Assembly (NCBI RefSeq): GCF_014898055.3
Contig: NW_023601322.1
Span: 73,746,740 to 73,810,739 of the forward strand
Length of the DNA: 64,000 nucleotides
Direction: 5' to 3'
From: Talpa occidentalis
Lineage: Eukaryota > Chordata > Mammalia > Eulipotyphla > Talpidae
A program made the position numbers and the translations under genes. Shown here piece after piece: positions 47,831 to 60,374 of this stretch. How positions within the stretch are numbered: the stretch's first letter is position 1; each line of letters begins with the position of its first letter. Below the pieces are notes generated by a model. It was not told the origin of the DNA. It was given only the letters and a program-made list of their open reading frames with translations, and searched no databases.

Positions 47831-48700
47831 TTTCCATACTATTTCATTAGTCTGAGTTTCTGTTTTTGTTCCAGTACCGTACTGTTTTGATTACTGTTGC
47901 TGTGTAACATTGTCTGAAGTCAGGAAGTGCGATGCCTCCATTTTTCTTCTTTTCTCTCAGGATTGCTGTGACAATTCAGGGCCTTTTGTTCCATATAAAT
48001 TTTCTAATTATTTGTGCTATTTCCTTGAAAAAGGCCATTGGTATTGCATTGAATCTGTAAATTGCTTTACGTAACATGGTCATTTTAATGATTCTTCTTC
48101 CAATCCACGAATACAGTATATCTTCTCATTCCTTTGTATTCTTTTACTTCCTTTAATAGCATTTTTTTTCTTTTAGTAGTATTTTATAGTTTTCAATATA
48201 TAGGTCTTTCACCTCCTTTGTTAAATTTACTCCCAGGTAATTCATTCTTTTTGGCATGATTGTAAATGGGATTGCATTCCTTATTTCCACTTCTTCTGAT
48301 ACATTGTTTGCATATAGAAATGCAACTGATTTTTTTGTGCATTCATTTTGTATCCTGACATTTATCGTATTCATTTATTATTCCTACTAGGTTTTAATAG
48401 TCTTTTGGTTTCTCTAAGTATATTAGCATGTCATCTGCAAATAGTGACAGTTTTACTTCTTTTCCAATTTAGATTCCTTTTATGTCTTTTTCTAGCCTAA
48501 CTGCTTTGACTAGGACTTTCAATACCATGTTGAATAATACTGATGGTAGTACACATCCTTGTCTTGCTCCGGATCGGAGTGGGAACGCTTTCAGCTTTTC
48601 ATAATAGAGTATGATATTGGCTGTGCCTTTTTCATATATAATGTTCAGTTCAGTTTCATTTATTTCCATTTTATTGAGTGTTTTCATTACAAATGAAAGT
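47831..48700 (-). mobile_element. Old L1 copy C, ORF2 internal fragment
   Basis: Antisense ORF2 sequence of the mid-to-RT region: 'gttccagtaccgtactgttt', 'gcatgtcatctgcaaatagt', and frame pieces KSVAFLYANNVSEE and RSGARQGCVLPSVLFNMVL. Both its 3' and 5' ends are missing. Confidence 0.8.
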
Positions 48701-49520
48701 TTAATTTCTTTTTTTTTAGCTTCCACTAAACCACCCATGCCTATATCCCATCTTTCTCTCTCCTCCATCCCATCTACTCTTTCTTCTCTGGTAACCATTA
48801 TCTGCTTTTTTGCTGAGATCAGATTTTTATTTCATCTATTGTTTGTGTGTCATTGGTTATTTTTTTATATGTATATTCTACAGATGAGTAGAAACCATAG
48901 TCTGGCTTTCACCTTTGGATAGAACTCACTCAACATAATCACCTCAGGGTCTATCAATTTTTTGCCAAATGCCACATTTTCCTTCACAGCTGTGTAATAT
49001 TCCATTGAATATATGCTCCACAGTTCCTGTTCATCTGTTGAAGGGCATTTGGGTTGTTTCCATGATTTGGTAGTTGTAAATAGTGCTGCTATGTACATAG
49101 ATGTAGATAGATCTTTTCGTGTTAAATTTTTCATGTTATTTGAATAGATACCTAATAACAGTGTTGCTGGATCAAATGCTATATTCATTTTTATTTTTTT
49201 GAGATAACTCCATGCCGTTTTCCACAAGGGCTGTATCAGTTTACATTCTCACCAACAGTGGATGAGCATTCCTTTTTCACTGCAACCTTGCCAACATTGA
49301 TTAATTCCATTATATATATGCCGTTCTCATAAGGGAGAGTTGATATCTCAATGTGGTTTTAATTTGCATTTCTCTTATAAATGATGTCGAACATGTTTTC
49401 ATATATCTGGAAACAATATAGGGGACATCTGAATGTCTTCATTAAAGAAGTGTTTGTTGAGGTCCTTTGCCCATTTTTTAATTGAGTCATTTGTTTCATT
49501 GTAAGTACTTTGTGAATTTT
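48700..49520 (-). mobile_element. Old L1 copy D, ORF2 3' end and 3'UTR
   Basis: The frame piece at 49227-48865 matches the C-terminus: FDPATLLLGIYSNN, MYIAALFTTTKSWKQPKCP and YSMEYYTAVKEN. It joins copy C, whose sequence belongs elsewhere in ORF2, so the two are probably separate insertions or rearranged. Confidence 0.8.
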
Positions 49521-51950
49521 GGAAATGTTTTATTTTATATTGTTTTCCCTGATCCCTTGTTTGGGTCCCCTACATTTGTCCTGTAAGTGAAATCATCCAA
49601 TATTTTTCTTTTTCCTTCTGACTTATTTCACTGTGCATAATCCCTCCCAGTGCCATCCATGTTGCTACAGATGGCATGAGTTTATCTTGATTGCTGAATA
49701 GTATTCCATTGTGTATATATACATCTTCTTGATCCAGTCGTCTGTTTTTGGGCATTTAGATTGTTTCAACATCATAGCTATTGTAAATAGTGCTGCAATA
49801 AACATAGGCGTGCAGGTTTCCTTTCAAATGAATGTGGAGAGTAACTCTTTGTCAGATGTAAGATATGCAAATTTTTCCCATTCTATACGTTACCTTTTTG
49901 TTTTTTTAACGGTTTCTTTTGAGGTATAAAAACGTCTACGTTTGATGTAATCCCACATGCCTTTTTTTTTTTTTTTTTCTTTTGATTCCCTTGCTGCTGG
50001 GGTTGTTTTCCCAAATATATCATTATGGAAGATGTTATATAGTTTGTTGCTTATATTTTTTCCAAGTACTTTATGATTTAAGTTCTTATGTCCAGGTATT
50101 TAATCCATTTTGAGTCCATTTTTGGACATGGTATTAAATACAGGTCTTGCTTTATTTTTTTTACATGTGGCTATCCATGTTTTCCAGCACCATTTTTTTT
50201 TTTTTTGAACATTGCCCCAAATAGAATTGAGTTTATTTTTAAATAACACCATGCTCACCCCTGTTCCCGTCCAACACGAACTGGTTCCTGATGGCACTGC
50301 TTTTCCATTCGTCCCTCACCCCCGGCAGTGAAAACTCCAAAGATTTCCCTTTTGCCCCTTTTCCAAACCTCTCTTTCCTAATCAGCAGCAGCGGCACCAA
50401 CAGCAGCAGGGTGTTACAACGTCTAATTCCCTTTGTGCATCCCCAAGTGCCCATGCGAAAAGGCGATCTATTCTCCACTGCATGGCCGTAATTCCCTTGT
50501 CAAAAAGTAGCTGTCCAGATTCATATGGATTTATCTCTGGGCTTTCGGTTCTGTTCCGTCAGTCTCTCTGGCTTTGTCCCAGCACCTTCCTGTTTTGATT
50601 ACTGTTGCCATGTTGTGTTGAAGTCAAGAAGTGTGAGGCCTCCGTTTTTCTTTTTCTTTTTTTTTTTTTTCCCCTCAAGATTGTTTTGGCTATTTGGGGC
50701 CTTTTGTGGTTCCATATAAATTTTATAATTGTTTGTTCTATTTCCTTTGGGGAAAAAAAGGTCATTGGTATTTTGATAGGTATTGCTTTCAATCTGTAAA
50801 TTGCTTTGGGTAGTATGGCCATTCCCATGATATTCTTCCCACCCATGAGTACAGGATATTTTTCCATTTCTGTGTGTCTTTTATTTCCTTTAATGGCATT
50901 TCATATTTTTCATTCTGCACGTTTTCCATCTCCTTCATTAAGTTTATTTCCAGGTATTTCACTCTTTTTGGTGTGATTGTAAATGGAACTGTATTCCTTA
51001 TTTCTCTTTCCCTGATTTCCTTATTTCCCTTTCTCTGATACAATATTTGCATGTAGAAGTGCCACTGATATTGTGTATTGATTTTTGTAGCCTGCAACCT
51101 TATTGTATTCATTTGTTATTTCTAGAAGTGTTTTGTAGAATACTTTTGTTTCTCTAAGTACATTAGCATGCTGTCTGTGAATAATGACAGTTTAACTTCT
51201 TTTCCAAGTTGGATCCCTTTTATGTCTTTTTCTTGCCTAATTGCTTCAGCCAGGACTTCCAGGAGTATGTTGGATAACAGCGACAGAGGGGATCCCTATA
51301 TTGTTCCTGATCTTATTGGAAGCACTTTCAGATTTTCACCATTGAGTGTGATGCTGGCTGTGTTTTGTTGAGAATGTTTGGATCTACATTCAGCAGAGAT
51401 ATCGGTCTATAATTTTCTTTGTACTATCTTTGTTTGGCTTTGGATCAGGGCAGTGTTGGCTTTGTAGATTGTATTGGGGAGATTTCCTCCCTCTTCTATT
51501 TTTTTTTTTTTGAAGAGTATGAGTAGGGTAGGTATTAGACCTTTATAGGTTAGGTAGGGCTCTCATGAAGTGATCTGGTCCTGGACTTTTATTCTGGGGA
51601 GGCTTTTTATGACTCTTTCAATTTCAACACTTGTGATTGGACTGTTTAGGCTATCTTATTTCATCATGGTTCAATCTTGGGAGGTTGTATGAGTGTATGA
51701 ATCTGTCCATTTCTTCTAGGTTGTCCAATTTGTTAGCATACAGACTTTTACAACAGGTTCATATGATCCTGTATATTTCGATAATAGCTGCTGTAATTTC
51801 ACCTCTTTCATTTCCAATTCTGGTGAAGAACTCTTTGTTCCTGGATCTCCTTCCTAAGGTCTTAATACCTGTCATTCTGCCTTTGACCTTCCAGTGGCTC
51901 TTCTAGCATTTTTAATATTATTGTTTTGAAGTCTTCATCTATTTCTGTAT
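49520..51950 (-). mobile_element. Old L1 copy E, ORF2
   Basis: It starts with an ORF2 tail ('ctgtaagtgaaatcatccaa') and proceeds through the RT region ('[20 protein letters not shown]', 'gcatgctgtctgtgaataat') to about 51950. Internal frameshifts are numerous. A non-L1 polyadenylated insert lies at 50193-50465. Confidence 0.8.
50193..50465 (-). pseudogene. Processed retrocopy fragment of an unidentified transcript
   Basis: On the minus strand the insert ends in AATAAA (50237-50232), then about 25 bp, then a 14-base A run (T at 50193-50206). That is the layout of a polyadenylated mRNA 3' end. The surrounding L1 continues on both sides ('ttttccagcac' left, 'ttctccactgcatggccg' right), so the insert interrupts it. 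A chance frame of 79 codons crosses it but matches no family I know. It is likely a 5'-truncated retrocopy of mostly 3'UTR. No target-site duplication was clear. Confidence 0.6.
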
Positions 51951-53110
51951 GCTTTATGCTTGACCCAGATTTTCTGTCTGTCTCATTTCGCTTTTGCATC
52001 TGTGTTGAGATGTTTCTTGCTTTGTAGGCATCAGTGTTACCTTACACGCTCTGCGTGGGTGTAGGGGTGGGTTACTAGATATTCAGTTTTGTTTGTCTTC
52101 TTAATTTACCTTGGTCTGAGGTGGGGACAGGAAGGGGATCTGGGGCTTTAATGCTCAATCTGTTTGAGGTGTGAAGTTGGTTGCCACTACCTCCTCTTCT
52201 TTCATTCCTCAGCAAGCTGTATTCTATACTTATGTTGCCTTAACTACCCCCACCACCACCACCCGCCACGTCCATGCTGCTGCTTTCTGCAGTGCGTCGT
52301 AATCTACAATACTTGAGTCCTCTGGTTGGGGGAGGTAGTTCTGGACCCCTAGGCTCACACTCCAGTTACTCTTGGCAGGCGGGCAGTGCTGAGCCTGAGA
52401 GTGTGTGGTGGGTGTGCACTAGATGGCACTCAACAGTGGCCATCGCTGCCCCATCGCTATCTCTGTTGGCACTTCTGCAGGCTGCATATCTGCATACCAT
52501 TTGTCTGCTTTCCCGAGGGATTCGTGAGTTCTCTGCACGTCCATCCCCCTGCTGTTGGGCTTTTTATGGAGTCTGGCCTGGCTAAACCGGGCGTCTCTTT
52601 GAGCTCTTCCGAGTGGGGTGTGGAGAGGGAGATTTTGGTGACAGTGCACAGAGTACCCAATCTCCCAGGTCTGTGCCCACAGAGTTCACACTGCTCCAGG
52701 TTGTCTCTGCCCCATCGTGGCTTGGGTGGTCAACCCCAGCCCATCCTGGCAGCTGGGAGATCTACTCTACCCCAGTCATGATCCCCGCACTTCCTCCTGC
52801 TGCCTCCCTCAAACTACCAGCCTTAGTTTGAGATCTCTGTGGTGAGGCCCTGGGGTTCTATAGAGGATGGAGCAGCAGGATCTTTCTCTATGCAAATATT
52901 ATTTTCCACCCAGTTTGTCTTTTGTTTTTTTTAGGGAGAGGATTATTCCAACTTCTCCATTCCACCACTTGTGGGTAGAATCCCCCTAATTCTTTAAGGC
53001 TATTGTGTCCATATTTATTTTCTCTTCTAGTGGAGTCTGATGTTTCTCATAATTTCCTCGCTTTTCCTTTATCTTGTCCTTTTCTAAATGGGGGATTTGT
53101 TCATTTTCTT
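51950..53110 (-). repeat. Probable 5' region of an old L1, low similarity
   Basis: GC-richer sequence follows the 5' side of L1 copy E, with 'tcatctatttctgtatgct' and later 'gcaaatattattttccaccc'. It lies where ORF1 and the 5'UTR of that element would be, but no ORF1 motif is visible. The assignment is positional. Confidence 0.35.
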
Positions 53111-54329
53111 ACTGGATCTAGCCATTGGTGAGTGGTGCCCCCCCCCCCGGTTCTGTCTCTGCTCTTTAATTACAGGTTCCTGACCAAATTTCTACTATCT
53201 GTTCATCCTAAACCCTGCTCTTCCCTCTACCAACTGCAGTTTGTAGGGAAGTTTCCTGGATAAGTTCCTGTTTCTTTTCTCGTTGAACGAAAGGAAGTCA
53301 GAGAAAGGAGAGCCATTCTGACGTCCTAAGCAGCCCTTCCATTTGCTGCAGTAGAGCCCCATCCACCACCCATCCTCAGTGGTCTGATCTGGGACAAGCA
53401 CCTTCTGCCACCCCCTGGTCCTCTCCCTCCAGAATGACTGATGAGGAGGAACTGGGCCGCAGCTGTGACATAACCGCTGTCAGGTCTCTGGGTGTGCGGC
53501 ACGGGGCTCTCGGAAGCCATCTCCAGCCATCCTGATGGTGGGCTCATGACTTTCCAGTTCTCCCTGGGGTTTTTCTCCTCTGCCACCCAACTTTGCCCCA
53601 CAGGTCAACCAGAGGAAAGACTTGCAACTCAGAGTTGATCAGACTGTTAGCAACCTCCTGGGGCTTTTCATTTGCACAGCCCATTCCCCACAATGAAGCC
53701 ATGTGGGTTTTCTTCTGTGCCCACTCAAGCACAGGTCACTCATTCTAGGCGCGTGACTGGCACCTTGGCCACCTCCTACATCAGCATTCGAGAGCCGTGC
53801 TTTCTCCGTTCCCAAAAAAATCTCTCTCCTAAAGCACTGGGCTGTTTTCTTTCATCAGACAGAACGCGCTTCCAGATAATACTGGGAAAATGTGATTCAG
53901 TAGTTCCATCTCTCACCTTTCTAGAAGGTGTGTGATGGCTTTGTTTAGTATATAGGTGCTTTTAAATAAGCTGTCACAAATCTCTTTGGGGAGTGTGTAG
54001 AGCAAAACGTATCAGTAAATGAGATCCCTTAATGCCTCTGAAATGATCATTATTTGCTGGGCCCAGAGCTACGCATAGGAGGAGACCCCATAGTCAGTCC
54101 TCACTTCTTCCCGGTCCCTCCCCAATAGGGCCTCTCTAAAAAGGCCCTCGCAGTGAGGAGGGTGCTGAAGTCTTGCCCACCCACACTTATCTGATGGGTG
54201 GGCCAGGCTACAACCCAGCCCCGAACGTAGCTGCCATGGGCGTGTCAAGAGCCGAGGATGGCGCACACTGCCTCCCAGCCGCGTTCCAGGGGCTGAGAAG
54301 TGGGGGAGTAAATAGACAGGTCTGCAAAA

Positions 54330-54655
54330 CCAACAGACCTTCCCAGAGCGGTGATGTAATTAGTAGCCCTGCCAGTCAGTGCCCATAAGTGCTCTGTGAA
54401 GCACTTCCTGCAAGAAATTAAGCCCCCGTCCAATGACTTTCCGATAACGGAAATAATATATCTGAATTTTATGCATCCAGAAATAAATTCCAGTAGCTGT
54501 TGCTCTTCACATGTAACAGCTGAACAGCATTAAATATTTCAATGTCTTTCTGATCATATTTAGAATAATGATGAAGGCCATGAATTACAGAGTACAAAGC
54601 CTGACATGTTTATTGCCTACAATCCACTTTATCGCCCTTTCTTCTGGGACTTGAG
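54330..54655. other. AT-rich unique block upstream of the Ig2 exon
   Basis: The block includes 'gtgatgtaattagtagccc', 'attttatgcatccag' and 'gcattaaatatttcaatg'. It shows no L1, SINE or other repeat signature in a repeat-laden intron and ends about 150 bp before the exon. It is a candidate conserved element or splicing-relevant intron segment. Confidence 0.3.
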
Positions 54656-54671
54656 TTGCTGAACAGGGTGA

Positions 54672-56277
<1,606 letters not shown>

Positions 56278-56304
56278 TTGCAAACATTCTGTGGCGAGAG
56301 GAAG
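56278..56304 (+). CDS. FSTL4: FSTL4 27-nt microexon
   Basis: TTGCAAACATTCTGTGGCGA plus GAGGAAG lies between CTGCTGCAG and GTACCA. It is phase 1 on both sides and encodes ANILWREE after the split Leu codon, leading into GLSVGNMF of the next exon. These residues match the FSTL4 family sequence after the Ig2 domain, so this is a real exon despite its length. Because it is 27 nt and symmetric, skipping would remove nine residues without a frameshift. Its donor (GTACCA) is weak, while its pyrimidine tract is strong, a common pattern in regulated microexons. Confidence 0.92.
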
Positions 56305-56942
56305 GTACCAGCTCCCTTGTTCTGTGTTGCCTGTGATCGTGAGTGTTCGTGGTGCCCTAATGGGCATCTTTCCATGGGCCACCAGCTTTCCCAGACACCA
56401 AGCAGCCTCCCGAGAGGGGTCCATGTGCCACACCGTATGGGGGCGGAGGTTAATGTCAGACCCCAGTGCCAACGCTGAGAAGCAGGCTCCAAACCCACCT
56501 GTGTCTTTCATGGACACTAGTCCATGAGTGTTTAAAAATAGGATATTTCCATTTAAAGCTGTTTGAAATCTTCTCTGGGCAACCACTGGGCAGGGCTTCC
56601 TGGTCAGAGCTGGCCCGTAAACATTCTTCCAGCAGCTGATTTTGGTGTCAGAATTTTGCAAAGGGTTTGGACAAATGCTGTTTATCTAACAATCTCTAGA
56701 TTGGGCCAGACAAAAGTGCGGTTTCTGATACTGACCATTTCATATGGTTCCCAGGGTGGGTCGAGGTGGGGGCGGGTCACAGGGGTCATGTACACATGTG
56801 TACCCCAACTCTGATTCTGAACAGAGTCTACCAATGCAGAACTGCTATGAGAAAAGACCTTCAGTTCAGGGGGCAGAGGGGCTTCTGAGAAATATTAGAG
56901 TAAATGCTGATTTCAGAGTTAAGTGTGAAATCTCCCCCTTTA

Positions 56943-57198
56943 TTTTTTTTTTATTATACAGGAACCGGGGTACAGGCCAGATGTGTGGGAGGGTGAGAGG
57001 ATTCACCAGAGACAGAGCGGGGAACAGAACAGGCAGACTGACTGAAATATACTGTTGAGGGGAGCAGCGAGGTAGACAAGAGAGGTCTGCCGTGCCATGT
57101 GGGTTTCTCCCCAGCCAGAGGGGATCGAACTGGCACTGCAGAGGCTGCGGACAGCTTCACAGTGCAGTGCTCAACTACCAGCACTACCAGGGAGGCCC
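56943..57198 (-). mobile_element. tRNA-derived SINE
   Basis: Antisense copy with a T-rich tail, 'ggaaccggggtacaggccag', 'attcaccagagacagagcgg' and 5' end 'taccagggaggccc'. AATCTCCCCCTTTA flanks it exactly (56929-56942 and 57199-57212). Confidence 0.95.
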
Positions 57199-58372
57199 AA
57201 TCTCCCCCTTTAAAAAACAGCATTTTCCTGCCCTATTTTTCCTCCATAACTCTGTGGCATGGCCTCTGGCACATGCACACAGATACATCCCCGAGCAATG
57301 CCCAGATCCAGCCAGTAAAGCTCACAAAGATGGGAGCAAAACAGGCACAGCCCAGAACACAAGGCTGCTGCCAGCAGGCGCAAAGGAGCTGAGAAGGTGT
57401 CATAGCATCAAGGACAGTTGTCCTCAATGCTGCCCAATCCCATGATGCCCACAGAAGGCTTTTGCTCCCCATCTTTGTGGGGTGGTATCTTTCTAAGGTG
57501 AGGCTACTGCAAAGGGACTTAAGTTTCAGAAGTCGAGTCCTGCAAAGAATGAGGTGTCCCTGTGGTGTATAAAATGCAGACACAGAGACCCAGGCTCTCA
57601 CTTAAGACCCACAGCCCCTTAGGGCTGGCAGGTGCCATGCTCATATTGCACAATCCAGTCACCAAAAACGCCGTGCCTGCTAGACACGCAGACCCCTGTG
57701 TGCTCAAACTCAGGGCCTGGAGTTAGGAAGGAAAAACAGTGGCAGGCCCCACTGTCCAGGCGCAATAGCAGAAATATGAAGAGAACAGACAAAAGCAAAG
57801 AATCCTTTGTGCCCCCTAGAAGCAGCTAAACTCAGACAACTCTCTAGGGGGCTGGGTCATGAAGTCAATTATTTGTTAAACGAATATGTTGAGCCTCACA
57901 TGCCACTGCTGACTGCAAGCAAGGCCCGTGCTCAGCCCATAGGTAGCCACAGCTGCAAACCCCATGTGGATTCCATTATGCTTTCAATCTTGTGTTGGTA
58001 CTTCCAGCTATGGATTTTCCAAGGAACCCTGGGAGGCTGTTCTGGTGTCACGGGGTCTTTGATTCCCTTTCCCCTCTAGAAGTGAATGAGGGAAGTGTGC
58101 CAGGTGAGAGTGTCAAAGAGGAGGCCCTGCTGTGGGCAAGATAGAGGGGTCAGAGCAAAGACGCATGCCATACCCATCTGCAAATGCTAGGTGCCCTAGG
58201 AACCGAGACGAAGTGCTGGAGGGCAGCCATCTTTGCCTGGCTCTTGAGGACAGGCTGCCCAGCACCCCAGGATACCACTGGGGCTATGCAGAACTCCCCA
58301 GCTTCTGGGAGTCTGGGTCAAGCTGTTTACAGCGGCAGGAGCCTTCCTGCCTGAGCCCGTCTGCATGGAATC

Positions 58373-58396
58373 GGGGGGGGGGGGGGGGGGGGGGGG
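58373..58396. repeat. Poly(G) run of 24
   Basis: Uninterrupted G from 58373 to 58396, following 'gcatggaatc' and preceding 'caggtagtac'. Its length may be imprecise because homopolymers are hard to sequence. Confidence 0.9.
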
Positions 58397-58835
58397 CAGG
58401 TAGTACAGGCAGGGCCCTCAGCCTACTGGGAGCCACGGTGCCAGTGCCTCCCAGTCCCCAAGGCCTGAGGCCCAGACAGCTGCCTGCAGAGACAGTAGAA
58501 GCAAATGGAAGTGATTCCCATCCTTGTGTTTTCTAACTCACTAAAAATTTCCCCAAGTAGTCGATTAAATCAGTATGCCAGTTTTCTCAGCATGCTAGGA
58601 AAGAGTCTTCCACATATTTAATTTTCTTAGACTTTATAGAATTGTTCCACCTTCAGATGAAGGAAGGAGGGCAGGTGGAGGGAGAGCTCTGGACATACTG
58701 CTTTGCCTTTATGGAGGGAAAAAGTGTGGGACAGGGCCCAGAACAGGGGTGCAGGGTGTAACTCCGGCTTGGGCACAAAAGCAAGTGTCTACAGACAAGC
58801 TCCTCCCTTCTGTGGGCCTCAGTTTCCTTGTTTTA

Positions 58836-59438
58836 TTTAATTATTTTATATATTTTTTATAGCATGTTTCATTTTTGTACAATGTATGCATTTTCATCTT
58901 GGTTATAGTCCCCGTGACATTCCCACCCCCCATTCTCCTGTGCACTGTCACCATGGTCCCTTGTGCTCTTCTCACCCTTGGTTGTTTTTTTTAAGATTTA
59001 TTTATATTATGCATACAAGAACTGGGGTACAGGCCAGAGGTGTGGGGGGTGAGAGGATTCACCAGAGACAGAGTGGGGAACAGAACAGGCAGACTGACAA
59101 AATACACTGCTGAGGGGAGCAGCGGGCGAGACAGGAGGTCTGCCACGCTATGTGGGATTCTCCCCGGCCGGCCGGGATGGAACCAGCGCTGTGCTCAACT
59201 GCCTGCGCCACCAGGGGAGGCCCCTCACCCCTGTTTTGATCCTACTCCCTTCTCCCCCCCTTGCAGAAATGTCTGTGGTTGATAATTGCCTGTGAATTTT
59301 GATTATATTTTTTTTTTCCCTGATCCCTTATGTGGATCCTCTACATTCCTCCAGTAAGTGAGACCATCCGATATTTTTCTTTTTCTTTCTGGCTTATTTC
59401 ACTGAGCATGGTCCCTTCCAGCTCCATCCATGTTGCTG
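58836..59438 (-). mobile_element. 5'-truncated L1 3' end with intact target-site duplication
   Basis: Antisense L1 3'UTR and ORF2 tail ('ccatccgatatttttctttt', 'ggcttatttcactgagcatg', 'tccatccatgttgctg') with an A/T-rich end at left. GTTTCCTTGTTTTA flanks it exactly (58822-58835 and 59439-59452). A SINE is inserted in its 3'UTR, so the element's own length is about 340 bp. Confidence 0.9.
58982..59223 (-). mobile_element. tRNA-derived SINE nested in an L1 3' end
   Basis: Antisense copy from the T-rich tail through 'attcaccagagacagagtgg' and 'actgctgaggggagcagcgg' to 'caccaggggaggcccc'. CTCACCCTTG (58971-58980) and CTCACCCCTG (59224-59233) look like its target-site duplication. A segment near the B box is deleted, leaving 'accagcgctgtgctcaact'. 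Confidence 0.9.
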
Positions 59439-60029
59439 GTTTCCTTGTTTTAAAGTAAGGGCCAGCTGGTTCCCGGGTCCCTCCTCTGCTAGGATGAAAT
59501 CCCTCCCCAGAACAGCACAGCTGTGGGGGGGGTGAGGGCAGTGGAAGTACGATCAGGGCACACCCTGCTGCCTGGCATGGAGTTGCCACAGAGAAACCGA
59601 TGGGCAGAGGCTGCAGTGAGCTCTTATAAAGGAGGGGTTCACCAGGACCCCCACAGGCCTAGACTAATTTTGGACCAGTCTGTTAGCCCCAGCGTTTTTA
59701 GGACCCCACACTCTAGAGCTTGACACTATACATAAATGTGTTTATAAAACAAGAGCCTTTGCTTTGGGGGCATTGTCTCTCCCACTCTAACTTGACTAGT
59801 GGACAGACACCAACTGGGGAGACTCTGCTGTTCAGAAGAGAAAAGGCAGAACGTAAGCCAGAGCCAGGTCTTTTATCTGAAACCCGCATGGGGGCCAACC
59901 TGGATGGCTCAGGGCAGAGGGCTGGCTGTGCGCACGGCCTGGGACTAGAGCCCTCGATCTGCTGGATTGAAGCTCCAGCCTCCCCTGCTCCCCTACACCC
60001 TCTACTCCCCTGGCCTCTCCCCACCTTGA

Positions 60030-60374
<345 letters not shown>

